The notes: a model not told the origin generated them from the sequence alone. A DNA stretch of 64,000 nt from Fictibacillus nanhaiensis (GCA_016401345.1 JAEACG010000004.1:62001-126000), one strand, 5' to 3'. Shown: positions 41,348-50,702, numbered from the stretch's first letter. A program made the numbers and translations.

Positions 41348-43381
41348 ATGGCTCTTAAAACTAATGAAACAACATTCGTGTTGAAGGAAATAAATAATGG
41401 ATTTCAAATTGTTGCTGATGGCAGACTTCTCTTTCATCACTCGCATCAGCAGCCCATGCTATATGTAGGGTATGGGGAAGAAACAATCAACATGTATCGA
41501 GGAAATTTTGACATTCACGATTATGTAGTAGAAAGAATCGGACTTCGTTATGTTGATGTTGTTCAAGAGGAGAATGGTTTTCAACTCTCTTTTTCAAAAT
41601 TTGACGGTGGACCAACTGATCTCGAAATACTTCTCACCGAAGAGGACGGAAAAGTAAAACTTCAGTTTACAAAACGTTCATCAGAAATAAACCGGTTATG
41701 GTTACGTGTACAAGCAGATAGCAACGAGAAAGTCTACGGTTGCGGTGAGCAGCTGTCACATTTTAATCTGCGAGGCAAAAATTTTCCGCTTTGGACTTCG
41801 GAACCTGGTGTTGGAAGAAATAAGAACACGTACACAACATGGCAGGCGGATGTAAAAGATAAAGCAGGCGGCGACTACTACAACACAAACTATCCGCAAC
41901 CAACCTTTATTTCTACTAAAAAATATTATTGCCATGTTGAAACAACGGCTTATGCTGACTTTGATTTTCGAAATGATGAATATCATGAACTTCAAATATG
42001 GGACATCCCGAAATATGTGCTATTTGAAACAGCGGAAAGCTATGTTGAGCTTGTCGAGAAGTTAACTGATGTGTTTGGGCGTCAGCCTGAATTACCAGAT
42101 TGGACGTATAAAGGAATCTGGCTCGGTTTACAAGGCGGAACCGCCATTGTTCAAAAAAAGCTGGACGTAGCACTTGAAAAAGGAATTAAAGTCGGAGGCG
42201 TTTGGTGTCAGGACTGGCAAGGAAAACGCGTCACTTCATTCGGAAAGAGATTGATGTGGAACTGGCGTTGGAACAGTGAAGAGTATCCAAATCTTGATCA
42301 AAAGATTGAGGAATGGAAAGCAAAAGGTATCCGCTTCTTGGGCTATATTAATCCTTACGTTGCTGTTGAAGGTGATCTCTACAAAACCGCGGCAGAGAAA
42401 GGATACCTTGCTCTAAATAAAACAGGGGACATCTACCTTGTTGACTTTGGAGAGTTCAACTGTGGAGTCGTAGATTTTACAAATCCTGGAGCTTGTACGT
42501 GGTACAAATCAGTCATTAAAGAAAACATGATTGATTTTGGTCTTGACGGCTGGATGGCTGATTTTGGTGAATACTTGCCAACAGATGTTCAACTCTATAA
42601 CGGGGAATCGGCTAAAATCATGCATAATGCATGGCCCGCACTTTGGGCAAAAATAAATTATGAAGCAGTGAGTGAAGCTGGAAAATTAGGTGAAGTTACA
42701 TACTTCATGAGAGCCGGTTATACGGGAATACAAAAATATTGTCCGCTATTATGGGGTGGAGATCAAAGTGTGAACTGGTCACTAGATGATGGATTAGCTT
42801 CTGTTATCCCGGCTGCACTATCAGCTGGTATGACTGGCTGTGGTTTACACCATAGTGATATTGGCGGCTATACAAGTCTTCATGGAAACAAGCGAAGCAA
42901 AGAGCTTCTTCTTCGCTGGACAGATATGGCAACTTTTACACCCGTCATGCGAACACATGAAGGAAATCGTCCTGATGATTGTTTTCAATTTGATGGTGAT
43001 GAAGAGACGCTGCAGCATATTGCTCGTATGACAGATATCTATGTAAAGTTAGCGCCTTATACGAAAGACATCGTTAAGGAGAATGCTAAAAAAGGAATTC
43101 CAGTACAGCGTCCTTTGTTCATGCACTATGAGGAAGACGAAACAGCTTATGACATTCAATATCAATATTTATACGGCAGAGATCTTCTTGTGGCACCGGT
43201 GTATGAAGAAGCCGCAACCCATTGGAACGTCTACTTACCGGAAGATGAATGGGTGCACGTATGGACTGGAGAAGAATATCGTGGCGGTTATGCAGAAGTT
43301 GAAGCACCGATCGGTAAACCGCCTGTATTTTACAGAAAGAATTCCTCATACAAGGAATTGTTTGAATCATTAACGAACTAG
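41348..43381 (+). CDS. yihQ: Sulfoquinovosidase, GH31 (YihQ-type)
   Basis: A 677-residue alpha-glucosidase of family GH31 that aligns with E. coli YihQ over its length, with identical numbering of key residues. Nucleophile Asp405 (GWMADFGEYLP) and acid/base Asp472 (GGDQSVNWSLDDG) are present. So are the sulfonate-binding Gln288 (WCQDW), Arg301 and Trp304 (GKRLMWNW) and Tyr508 (HHSDIGGY) that distinguish sulfoquinovosidases from ordinary glucosidases. It releases sulfoquinovose from sulfoquinovosyl glycerol derived from plant sulfolipid. AAGGAGG precedes the ATG. No signal peptide: cytoplasmic. Confidence 0.96.
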   Translation: MALKTNETTFVLKEINNGFQIVADGRLLFHHSHQQPMLYVGYGEETINMYRGNFDIHDYVVERIGLRYVDVVQEENGFQLSFSKFDGGPTDLEILLTEEDGKVKLQFTKRSSEINRLWLRVQADSNEKVYGCGEQLSHFNLRGKNFPLWTSEPGVGRNKNTYTTWQADVKDKAGGDYYNTNYPQPTFISTKKYYCHVETTAYADFDFRNDEYHELQIWDIPKYVLFETAESYVELVEKLTDVFGRQPELPDWTYKGIWLGLQGGTAIVQKKLDVALEKGIKVGGVWCQDWQGKRVTSFGKRLMWNWRWNSEEYPNLDQKIEEWKAKGIRFLGYINPYVAVEGDLYKTAAEKGYLALNKTGDIYLVDFGEFNCGVVDFTNPGACTWYKSVIKENMIDFGLDGWMADFGEYLPTDVQLYNGESAKIMHNAWPALWAKINYEAVSEAGKLGEVTYFMRAGYTGIQKYCPLLWGGDQSVNWSLDDGLASVIPAALSAGMTGCGLHHSDIGGYTSLHGNKRSKELLLRWTDMATFTPVMRTHEGNRPDDCFQFDGDEETLQHIARMTDIYVKLAPYTKDIVKENAKKGIPVQRPLFMHYEEDETAYDIQYQYLYGRDLLVAPVYEEAATHWNVYLPEDEWVHVWTGEEYRGGYAEVEAPIGKPPVFYRKNSSYKELFESLTN

Positions 43382-43450
43382 AATTACAGAGGGGACAGGA
43401 ATAGGTTTGTCCCCTGATTCTTTTAAGCTTTTAAGAACTTTTATAAATAT

Positions 43451-43495
43451 AAAGGTAGTAATATATTTTAAAAGGTAGTAACCTTTTGTTATACT
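43451..43495 (+). promoter_or_regulatory. Candidate GntR-family operator 2 and promoter region
   Basis: AAAGGTAGTAA at 43451 and again at 43471; the second continues into the perfect palindrome AAAAGGTAGTAACCTTTT, followed by TATACT at 43490-43495. Same motif as at 38777-38802. Confidence 0.6.
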
Positions 43496-43558
43496 TATAT
43501 TTAGAAAGCTCTTTTATAAAGATTGTTGCTTTTGGCTTTATCTATTCTCATCATTTGC

Positions 43559-43669
43559 AAGTTGATTGGAGCGCAAGGTGCGAGACTCCTAAGGGCGCAA
43601 AGCGGCAGGAGGCTCACCGCACGCCCCGTGGAAAGCGAGATACCTGGAGCGGAAATTAACTACTTTCAG
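43559..43669 (+). repeat. Dispersed repeat, short form (copy B) inside the cluster
   Basis: AAGTTGATTGGAGCGCAAGG, GCGAGACTCCT, GGCTCACCGC, GCCCCGTGGAAAGCGAG and GAGCGGAAATTAACTACTTT. It lies between the operator and the isomerase gene. Confidence 0.8.
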
Positions 43670-43731
43670 ATAGCAACAAGATATGCAAAAACAGCTTTAA
43701 AGATAGAACAATATGAAGGATGTGGACAACT

Positions 43732-45072
43732 ATGCAAACGCCAACAATCGTATATATCCCAATTGGCAGAAAAACATTTGATCTAGAAGCTGGTGAGCAA
43801 TACCGTAAGCAAAGCTCTGAATGGCTCAACAAGACTTACCACACAGTGTATGAACCAGAAGAAATTCTTACATCTGTAGAAGATCTACAGCAATTTCTTG
43901 AAACGTTAACAAATAAAAATATTGATTCTATCATCTACCAAAGTGTTACGTTTGCAGATGGTGAGTTTATTGCTAAAGTACTTCAGTATCGAAAAGAACC
44001 TGTTGTTGTATGGTCTGTAAGAGAACCAAGTGTAGGAGGTAGGCTGCGACTTAATTCATTAACTGGAGGAAACAGCACGAGTAATGTCCTCATGCATCAT
44101 CGTCACCCTTTTACATTCGTACTAGGTAATCCCGACGAAGAACAGCTTCAAAAGCAGCTTTCTCGTCAGATCAGAGTGAATGTTTTGGTTAACAAGCTGA
44201 AGCAGCTGAAAATTGGAGTGATCGGAGAACATCCGCCTGGCTTCTTCTTCTCAGATACAGACGAAGAACTTCTGCATCAAAAATTAGGTGTCACAGTTCA
44301 AAAAATGGATCTTCTAAAAGCATTTCAAGAATGTGTCGAGCTGCCCGAGGAAGAATGGGCAGGTGCCATCGATCGTGCTGAGCAGCAAGTCATAGGGTTA
44401 AATCGATCTGATGAAACGGTAAAGAAGTTTGCACAGTTTTCCACGTATGTGAAAAAGTATATTGAACAAGAAGATATTGCAGCACTCGCTGTTAGATGCT
44501 GGCCAGAATTCTTTAATGAATTAGGAGCAGCTGCATGTTCGACACTATCTCAGTTTACCGAAGATGGTGTTGTATCTTCCTGTGAGTCAGATATTCACGG
44601 TGCGGTTTCGATGTTCATCCTTCAAGAACTAAGTGGAGGAAACGCTCCGTATCTCGGGGATCTCGTTCATGTGAACGAACCTAATAATTCGGTTGTTTTC
44701 TGGCATTGCGGAGCAGGTGCTTATTCGCTCGCAAGTCCGTCAACAGGTGCACAATCAGGCGTGCATCCTAACCGTAAAATGGGCTTTACGATGGACTTTG
44801 GATTAAAAGCTGGAGAAGTAACGATCTTCAGACTAGGGTATACGCCAGATGGATTTCGCCTTCTCGTGATGAAGGGGGAAGCGCTAGATGTTCCGCAGCC
44901 GTTTTCAGGAACCTCTGTTGAAGTAAGATTAAACGGAGATGTCTCTGAAACGGTAAATGCTCTTATGGAAAGCGGTTATGAACCTCACTTTGCTGTTGTG
45001 TATGCGGATGTTGCTGATGATCTATTGCAGCTAGGCAAGCAGCTTAACATTCCTACTGAGGTGTACGTATAG
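43732..45072 (+). CDS. L-fucose isomerase-like protein, probable sulfoquinovose isomerase
   Basis: A 446-residue member of the L-fucose/L-arabinose isomerase superfamily. Segments: AVRCWPEFFNELGAAACSTL near 258-277, GVVSSCESDIHGAVSMFILQ near 283-302, GNAPYLGDLVHVNE and VVFWHCGAGAYSLA. The Glu and Asp of these segments are the usual metal ligands. AAGGATG precedes ATG 43732. In this cluster it should convert sulfoquinovose to 6-deoxy-6-sulfofructose, the role assigned to SqvD-type isomerases in non-E. coli sulfoglycolysis. Assignment rests on context plus family. Confidence 0.82.
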   Translation: MQTPTIVYIPIGRKTFDLEAGEQYRKQSSEWLNKTYHTVYEPEEILTSVEDLQQFLETLTNKNIDSIIYQSVTFADGEFIAKVLQYRKEPVVVWSVREPSVGGRLRLNSLTGGNSTSNVLMHHRHPFTFVLGNPDEEQLQKQLSRQIRVNVLVNKLKQLKIGVIGEHPPGFFFSDTDEELLHQKLGVTVQKMDLLKAFQECVELPEEEWAGAIDRAEQQVIGLNRSDETVKKFAQFSTYVKKYIEQEDIAALAVRCWPEFFNELGAAACSTLSQFTEDGVVSSCESDIHGAVSMFILQELSGGNAPYLGDLVHVNEPNNSVVFWHCGAGAYSLASPSTGAQSGVHPNRKMGFTMDFGLKAGEVTIFRLGYTPDGFRLLVMKGEALDVPQPFSGTSVEVRLNGDVSETVNALMESGYEPHFAVVYADVADDLLQLGKQLNIPTEVYV

Positions 45073-45089
45073 GAAGGGAGCGAACTTAG

Positions 45090-46262
45090 ATGGCAAAGAG
45101 AGTAGCAATTGGGCAGGCTGGGGGTCCAACAGCCGTCATCAATGCCAGTTTAGTAGGTTTTGTAGAATCGCTCCAACAAGAAGTAGAGTTATTCGGTGTT
45201 TATAACGGTTATCAAGGTTTATATGAAAACGACATCGAAAAGCTTGATGATGACCTTTTAGGATGGATCAAAGCACATCGATTTGTAAACGGTGCATGCC
45301 TTGGTTCAGGACGTTATGAATTCACAACTGAAAAAATCCAAAAATCACTTCTGCATCTAAAAAAACATGGAATTGATACTCTTGTTTTTATTGGCGGCAA
45401 CGGTACGATGGCTGCTCTTCATAAGCTAGCTGAGGAAGCTCGCCACATTCACTATGATCTTCAAGTCATCGGCATACCGAAGACGGTTGATAATGATCTA
45501 TCTGAAACGGACCATGCGCCTGGCTTTGGAAGTGCTGCACGTTATGTGGCAACTGCTGTCAGAGATATTAGTAGAGATCTATGTGCCATGCAGAATTTTG
45601 AGCAAGTAAGAATACTAGAAACGATGGGGCGTAACTCAGGATGGCTCGCTGCTGCAAGCGGTCTTTTGAGAAATGGGGAAGATGATGGGCCACACATCGT
45701 TTATGTTCCGGAACGAATCATTGAACCTGAACTTTTTTTAGCAAATGTTAGAGAAGCTGTTCGATCTTTTGGGTATGCAACGATTGTTGTTGCTGAAGGG
45801 TGTAAAATGAATGCCACTTCAGAACAGGTCGAGAAAGCGAATGTTCAAGGCAGGACGATTCTTGGCGGCATTTCTGGCGTGCTTGAGAAAATAATTAAAA
45901 CAGAACTTGGTGTGATGGCTAGAGCTGAGATCCTTGGTATGAATCAGCGCAGCTCATCAGCAGTTATTTCTAAGCAAGATCAAGTGGAAGCCTTTGAAGT
46001 GGGACGAAAAGCTGCAAGACTTGTATTACTTGGTGAGACGGAGAGAATGGTTACCATACAACGATCGGCGAATATAGATTATACTTTTAGTATGAATAGC
46101 TGTCCTCTGCAAGTTGTTGCGCAGGGTGGGGAACGTTTCCTACCTGATGCATTTATTGATGACCCGGAAGCCTATTACAAATGGCTCCGACCTCTCGCAG
46201 GGGAAGATCTACAAGCTTATCCCACTGTGAGAAAGAGGAGAATATTATATGAAAAGCAATAA
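45090..46262 (+). CDS. Phosphofructokinase-family kinase, probable 6-deoxy-6-sulfofructose kinase
   Basis: A 390-residue PFKA-superfamily enzyme. GQAGGPTAVINAS is at residues 8-20, GGNGTM at 102-107, PKTVDND at 130-136 and METMGRNSGW-like sequence near 167-176. In E. coli PFK the second motif is GGDGS and the third PGTIDND; here the Mg-binding Asp103 equivalent is Asn104, Gly105 is ATP-like and Lys131 is typical of pyrophosphate enzymes. Donor is therefore uncertain. It would make sulfofructose 1-phosphate for the aldolase. It overlaps the GntR gene by 14 bases. Confidence 0.83.
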   Translation: MAKRVAIGQAGGPTAVINASLVGFVESLQQEVELFGVYNGYQGLYENDIEKLDDDLLGWIKAHRFVNGACLGSGRYEFTTEKIQKSLLHLKKHGIDTLVFIGGNGTMAALHKLAEEARHIHYDLQVIGIPKTVDNDLSETDHAPGFGSAARYVATAVRDISRDLCAMQNFEQVRILETMGRNSGWLAAASGLLRNGEDDGPHIVYVPERIIEPELFLANVREAVRSFGYATIVVAEGCKMNATSEQVEKANVQGRTILGGISGVLEKIIKTELGVMARAEILGMNQRSSSAVISKQDQVEAFEVGRKAARLVLLGETERMVTIQRSANIDYTFSMNSCPLQVVAQGGERFLPDAFIDDPEAYYKWLRPLAGEDLQAYPTVRKRRILYEKQ

Positions 46263-46965
46263 TACAGCACTATATCTGCAAGTAAAAGATCATTTGATCG
46301 AGAAAATACAGCAGCAAATCTGGCGTCCTAACCAACTTATTCCAACTGAACAAGAGCTTATGAAGCAATTCGGTGTGAGCCGCACGACGATTCGCCAAGC
46401 GATCAATATGCTTGTGGCTGACGGTCTTTTAGAGAAACAACAAGGAAAAGGAACGGTCGTGAAGCCGCAACAGCTTGTTGGCTCATTAAAAAGATTAAAA
46501 GGATTTGCAGAAGAAGTAATGGAGAAAGGACAAGTTCCTCACTCTAAAGTTCTGCGTGCAGAATTTATTGATACGCTTTTCTTTGAAAAAACAAAGCTTG
46601 GATTAAATGAAGATGAAAAAGTCCTAATCATTGAACGCATCCGATTTGCAGATGATGTCCCGATCGCATTAGAGAGATCATGCTGGCCAGAAGCGATCGG
46701 AAAGTTACTGATGAAGCACGATCTAGATACGGCTAAATTTTATTCCATCCTGGAAGAAGACAATATTTTGTTAAAACGTGCGGATGAAAAAATTTCGGCT
46801 ATAAATTCTACGATTTCTGAAGCAGATCTTCTTGGAATTCGTGCAGGAGAAGCTCTTTTAGAGATGACTAGGTTGAGTTATGGACTAAACGACAAGCCGA
46901 TAGAGTATACAAAAACAAGGTATAGAAGTGACCAATACCACTATGACATTGAATTAAGACGTTAA
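46249..46965 (+). CDS. GntR-family regulator with UTRA domain
   Basis: A 238-residue regulator: winged helix (residues 8-75, ending KQQGKGTVVKPQ, with SRTTIRQAINMLVADGLLEK) followed by a UTRA effector domain of the HutC subfamily. It begins within the end of the kinase gene. The effector is probably a pathway sugar phosphate or sulfofructose. AAAGGTAGTAAC motifs before 38848 and 43732 are the best operator candidates. Confidence 0.88.
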   Translation: MKSNNTALYLQVKDHLIEKIQQQIWRPNQLIPTEQELMKQFGVSRTTIRQAINMLVADGLLEKQQGKGTVVKPQQLVGSLKRLKGFAEEVMEKGQVPHSKVLRAEFIDTLFFEKTKLGLNEDEKVLIIERIRFADDVPIALERSCWPEAIGKLLMKHDLDTAKFYSILEEDNILLKRADEKISAINSTISEADLLGIRAGEALLEMTRLSYGLNDKPIEYTKTRYRSDQYHYDIELRR

Positions 46966-46989
46966 TTAAAAACATTCGGAGGTATTACA

Positions 46990-47880
46990 ATGGGATATAT
47001 TTCAGGAAAAGAACTGCTAGCTCATGCTTACGAGAACCAATATGCTGTTGGGGCATTCAGTGCACATAACGCAGAAACCATTCTTGCTATCTTGGAAGCT
47101 GCTGAACAAGAACAAGCACCAATCATGATTCAAGTTGGTCAGAAAGTGATCAACACGATCGGACTTGAACCGATGAAGGCAATGATTGATGTATTCATGA
47201 AAAACATATCTGTTCCAGTCTGTATCCATCTGGATCACAGCAGGGAATATGAACAAACAATGAAAGCCATCCAGCTCGGTTTTCAATCCGTTATGTTTGA
47301 TGGCTCTGCTCTTTCGTTCGAAGAGAATACTTCAATAACAAGAAAAGTTGTAGACGCTTCACGTGCGCTTGGAATTGGTTCTGAAGGTGAGATCGGTAAG
47401 ATTGGCGGAACGGAAGATGACATAACAGTTGCTGAAGAAGATGCAATGATTACAGCAACTGAAGAGGCTGTGGCGTTTGTTGAAGCAACGGATGTAGATT
47501 ATCTTGCCGTCTCAATAGGTACAGCACATGGTATCTATAAGAATCCTCCAAAACTGGCATTTGAACGATTAAAAGAAATCTCAGCAGCGGTTAACCGTCC
47601 GATCGTTCTTCATGGTGGTTCTGATGTGCCGGATGAGCAGATTACAAAAGCAGTTTCGTTAGGTATTGCAAAAATCAATGTGGATACAGAGCTTAGACAA
47701 TCATTCACAAAAGGCATGCAGCAAGTTCTTGAAGAAAATCCTGAAGAATTTCATCTAGCTGTTTCTCTTGGCAAAGGCCGTGAAGTAATGCAGAAAAAAG
47801 TTCAGGAGAAAATACGTCTATTCGGAAGTGCAGGAAAAGCGAGTGAATTCACAACGCGCGAAAAGGTCGTGACGTTATAA
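46990..47880 (+). CDS. Class II aldolase, probable sulfofructose 1-phosphate aldolase
   Basis: A 296-residue class II fructose-bisphosphate/tagatose-bisphosphate-type aldolase. Zinc ligands and catalytic residues: HLDH with Asp82 and His83, SIGTAHGIYK near 176-185 and VLHGGSD near 209-215, then KINVDTELR. It should split 6-deoxy-6-sulfofructose 1-phosphate into dihydroxyacetone phosphate and sulfolactaldehyde. CGGAGG precedes the ATG. A housekeeping FBP aldolase role is possible but unlikely given the neighbours. Confidence 0.86.
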   Translation: MGYISGKELLAHAYENQYAVGAFSAHNAETILAILEAAEQEQAPIMIQVGQKVINTIGLEPMKAMIDVFMKNISVPVCIHLDHSREYEQTMKAIQLGFQSVMFDGSALSFEENTSITRKVVDASRALGIGSEGEIGKIGGTEDDITVAEEDAMITATEEAVAFVEATDVDYLAVSIGTAHGIYKNPPKLAFERLKEISAAVNRPIVLHGGSDVPDEQITKAVSLGIAKINVDTELRQSFTKGMQQVLEENPEEFHLAVSLGKGREVMQKKVQEKIRLFGSAGKASEFTTREKVVTL

Positions 47881-47898
47881 AATAGGGAGTGATGATTT

Positions 47899-49332
47899 GT
47901 GGCGATAAATACAACGTATCAAACGTACGGACTATGGATTAACGGTGTGTGGAAAGAAAAAACAGAGGTGTTGGAAGTACTCAATAAATATACGCAGAAT
48001 GTAGAAGCTGCGATTGCGCGCTCTGAAAAAAAGGATGTAGATGAAGCGGTAGAAGGAGCCAAAGAAGCATATAAAGAAACCTTCTCGGCATACGACCGCT
48101 ATCTTGTGCTTACAAATGCTGCACGATTATTATTGGAGAAAAAAGAAGAGTTTGCTAGAGTGTTAGTCGCTGAAGTAGGTAAGCCGATTCGTGATTCAAG
48201 AGTCGAAGTAGAACGAGCTGCACAAACACTTGAAATCTCAGCTGAAGAAGCGAAGCGTATCCACGGTGAAGGGGTTCCTGTAGAATCAGCACCAGGTTCT
48301 GAAAATCGAATGGCTTTTACACTACGAGTTTCAGTTGGTGTTATTGCGGCAATTACACCATTTAATGTGCCGTTGAACCTTGTTTGTCATAAGATTGGTC
48401 CAGCTCTCGCTGCAGGGAATGCGGTCGTTCTAAAGCCCGCTGAAGTTACCCCATTGTGTGCCCTTATGTTAGCAGAGGTATTTAAGGAAGCTGGCTTGCC
48501 TGATGGCAGGCTCCAAGTCATTACAGGTGATGGTGCAGAAGTAGGCGGTTGGCTGCTAGAAAATCAAGATGTTAAGATGTTTACTTTTACCGGAAGTCCA
48601 AGAGTCGGTGAAATCATCAGGCAAAAGGCAGGACTTCGCAAAGTATCACTTGAGTTAGGAAATAACTCAGCAACGATCGTTCATAAAGATGCCGATCTTG
48701 ATAAGGCTGCAGCACTCATTGCGAACAAAAGTTTTAATAATGCAGGTCAAGTATGTATTTCTGTTCAGCGTGTATATGTTCATCAAGATGTGAAAACTCC
48801 TTTTATTCAATTATTAAAAGATAAAACAGAACAGCTTCAAACTGGTGATCCACTGGACGAAACAACAGATATCGGCCCGATGATCCGACAGGCTGAAGCA
48901 GAGCGTGTTGAAGAGTGGGTGAACGAAGCAGTGGCTGACGGAGCAACTCTTGTAACGGGTGGTAGACGGAATGGAGCATTTTACGAGCCTACGATACTAT
49001 CAGATGTTAAAAGAGATATGAAAGTTTGCAAACAAGAAGTGTTTGGTCCTGTTGTTGGGATAGACACATATGCTACGATAGACGAAGTGATCGAACAAGT
49101 GAATGACTCGGATTATGGATTACAGGCAGGTCTCTTCACAAACGATCTTGCTTTCGCTATGAAAGCGGCGAAAGAGGTTGAAGTGGGCGGACTTATCGTA
49201 AACGATGCCTCAGCATATCGAGTGGATCACATGCCATACGGTGGCGTAAAGAAGAGCGGGACAGGAAAAGAAGGCCCGCGCTATGCGATTGAAGAGATGA
49301 CTGAAGAACGAATCATTGTTTTGAATTTGTAG
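47899..49332 (+). CDS. Aldehyde dehydrogenase, probable sulfolactaldehyde dehydrogenase
   Basis: A 477-residue NAD(P)-dependent aldehyde dehydrogenase. Asn156 (ITPFNVPLN), Glu252 (SLELGNNS) and catalytic Cys286 (NAGQVCIS) are intact. GTG 47899 follows AGGGAGTGATGATTT. Oxidation of sulfolactaldehyde to 3-sulfolactate would finish the pathway. Only 18 bp separate it from the aldolase gene. A terminator-like hairpin follows at 49345-49370. Confidence 0.87.
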   Translation: MAINTTYQTYGLWINGVWKEKTEVLEVLNKYTQNVEAAIARSEKKDVDEAVEGAKEAYKETFSAYDRYLVLTNAARLLLEKKEEFARVLVAEVGKPIRDSRVEVERAAQTLEISAEEAKRIHGEGVPVESAPGSENRMAFTLRVSVGVIAAITPFNVPLNLVCHKIGPALAAGNAVVLKPAEVTPLCALMLAEVFKEAGLPDGRLQVITGDGAEVGGWLLENQDVKMFTFTGSPRVGEIIRQKAGLRKVSLELGNNSATIVHKDADLDKAAALIANKSFNNAGQVCISVQRVYVHQDVKTPFIQLLKDKTEQLQTGDPLDETTDIGPMIRQAEAERVEEWVNEAVADGATLVTGGRRNGAFYEPTILSDVKRDMKVCKQEVFGPVVGIDTYATIDEVIEQVNDSDYGLQAGLFTNDLAFAMKAAKEVEVGGLIVNDASAYRVDHMPYGGVKKSGTGKEGPRYAIEEMTEERIIVLNL

Positions 49333-49340
49333 CAAGAAAA

Positions 49341-49374
49341 AAGTGCTGATCTCACTTGGTCAGCCTTTTTCCGT
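49341..49374 (+). terminator. Hairpin after the aldehyde dehydrogenase gene
   Basis: GCTGA (49345-49349) pairs with TCAGC (49360-49364), followed by CTTTTT. It may terminate part of the messages before the exporter gene. Confidence 0.55.
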
Positions 49375-49402
49375 TGTAGTTAACAGAAAGAAGGGGTAAG
49401 AC

Positions 49403-50308
49403 ATGATAGAGCTGTTGAGCATTATTCTTCCGGTATTTGCGATCTTTGGTATCGGGTTTATCGGCCAAAAAACGATAGGTTTTGAAACGCATACCCTTTC
49501 CAAGATGGCACTTTATCTGATGTCTCCTTTTCTCGTATTTCGGACGTTTTATGAAACTACTTTTACGAAGACGTATGGATATATGCTCATCTATACGCTC
49601 ATTCTGTGTTTCACTTTAATCGGTCTCGTGTACGTGATCAGTTATATTAAAAGATACAATATGCGGGAAACATGCGGTGTCATTTTAGCTTCTGCTTTTA
49701 TGAATAATGGGAACTATGGTACGCCAGTCGCGCTGTTCGCGTTTGGGGCCGCAGGGTTAGATTATGCGGTTGTTCTTATGGTTATCCAGCAGTTAGTCAT
49801 GTGTACAGTAGGTGTGTATTATGCAGCAAAAGGCAGCCCAGAAAACGACGGTATCTCTTCAGCATTAAGAGCAGTAAGGCGTATGCCAATCGTATATGGA
49901 GCGATAGCGGGTGTTGTCTTTCAACAGTTACACATACCGATAAAAGGTTCTGTGTCAGAAGCTCTTGATCTTGTGGCGAACTCTGCGATACCGACTATCA
50001 TGATCATACTCGGTATGCAGCTCGCGAAAATATCATTACGCCATGTACAGGTGGAGAAGTTAACGTATTCGTTGCTACTAAAATTAGTGGTGTCACCTCT
50101 GATCGCATTTTGTATCACGTTGATACTTCCAGTAGATGATATGCTCGCAGCGATTATGGTTCTGATGGCTGCGATGCCTTCAGCAGCAAATACGACGATG
50201 TATGCGTTACAGTTTGGAACAGAGCCTGATTTCGTATCGAGTGCAACCTTAGTAAGTACACTTTTTTCACTGATCACGCTGCCCATCTTGCTCGCAATTT
50301 TAGTTTAA
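49403..50308 (+). CDS. AEC-family transporter, probable sulfolactate exporter
   Basis: A 301-residue membrane protein with about ten hydrophobic segments, of the auxin efflux carrier family. MNNGNYGTPVALFAFGAAGL (near 97-116) and ILGMQLAKISL near 197-207 are characteristic. AAGGGG precedes the ATG. Its place at the end of the cluster suggests export of the C3-sulfonate product; AEC proteins elsewhere carry carboxylates such as malate, which agrees with sulfolactate. No experimental basis here. Confidence 0.84.
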   Translation: MIELLSIILPVFAIFGIGFIGQKTIGFETHTLSKMALYLMSPFLVFRTFYETTFTKTYGYMLIYTLILCFTLIGLVYVISYIKRYNMRETCGVILASAFMNNGNYGTPVALFAFGAAGLDYAVVLMVIQQLVMCTVGVYYAAKGSPENDGISSALRAVRRMPIVYGAIAGVVFQQLHIPIKGSVSEALDLVANSAIPTIMIILGMQLAKISLRHVQVEKLTYSLLLKLVVSPLIAFCITLILPVDDMLAAIMVLMAAMPSAANTTMYALQFGTEPDFVSSATLVSTLFSLITLPILLAILV

Positions 50309-50440
50309 GGATGAAGATTTCAAAAAGAAGTAAGCCTTTTTGGGTTCTTATTTTGCAGACAAAGTTTTGACTCGTCTAATAAAGGCTATTTCTAAAAGAT
50401 TGTTGGTTTTAAGCCTTTTTTATTTTCCTTCTTTGACTTT

Positions 50441-50702
50441 TGATTGTAGTGGAAGATGCGAGACTCCTGCGGGACAGGCGGGCAGTTTGAAAAGTGGAAG
50501 TGGCTCGTTCAGCCCCGACAAGCAAAAGTTGAATGGGCTATGAAGGCGCACTTTGCTCATCACAGACCGTTAAACTTTTGACCTCGAGGGGCTAGCCACT
50601 GCAACTAGACAGGTGAGACACTTATACGGAACCGTACGAATGTGGCTCACCGCCTGCCCCGCGGAAAGCGAGCATCTGCAACGGAAATCAACTACTTTCA
50701 AA
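50441..50702 (+). repeat. Dispersed repeat, long form (copy C)
   Basis: Inverted counterpart of 37624-37888: TGGAAGATGCGAGACTCCTG, AAGTGGCTCGTTCAGCCCCG, CAAAAGTTGAATGGGC, GACCGTTAAACTTTTGACCT and CGAGGGGCTAGCCACTGCAA, then CCCCGCGGAAAGCGAGCATC. The gap 50309-50775 otherwise holds only the following terminator. Confidence 0.8.

Noticed and set aside
41348-43381. Ordinary alpha-glucosidase or xylosidase
   Set aside because: Gln288, Arg301, Trp304 and Tyr508 of YihQ are all conserved at identical positions, and the neighbours encode sulfoglycolysis-type enzymes.
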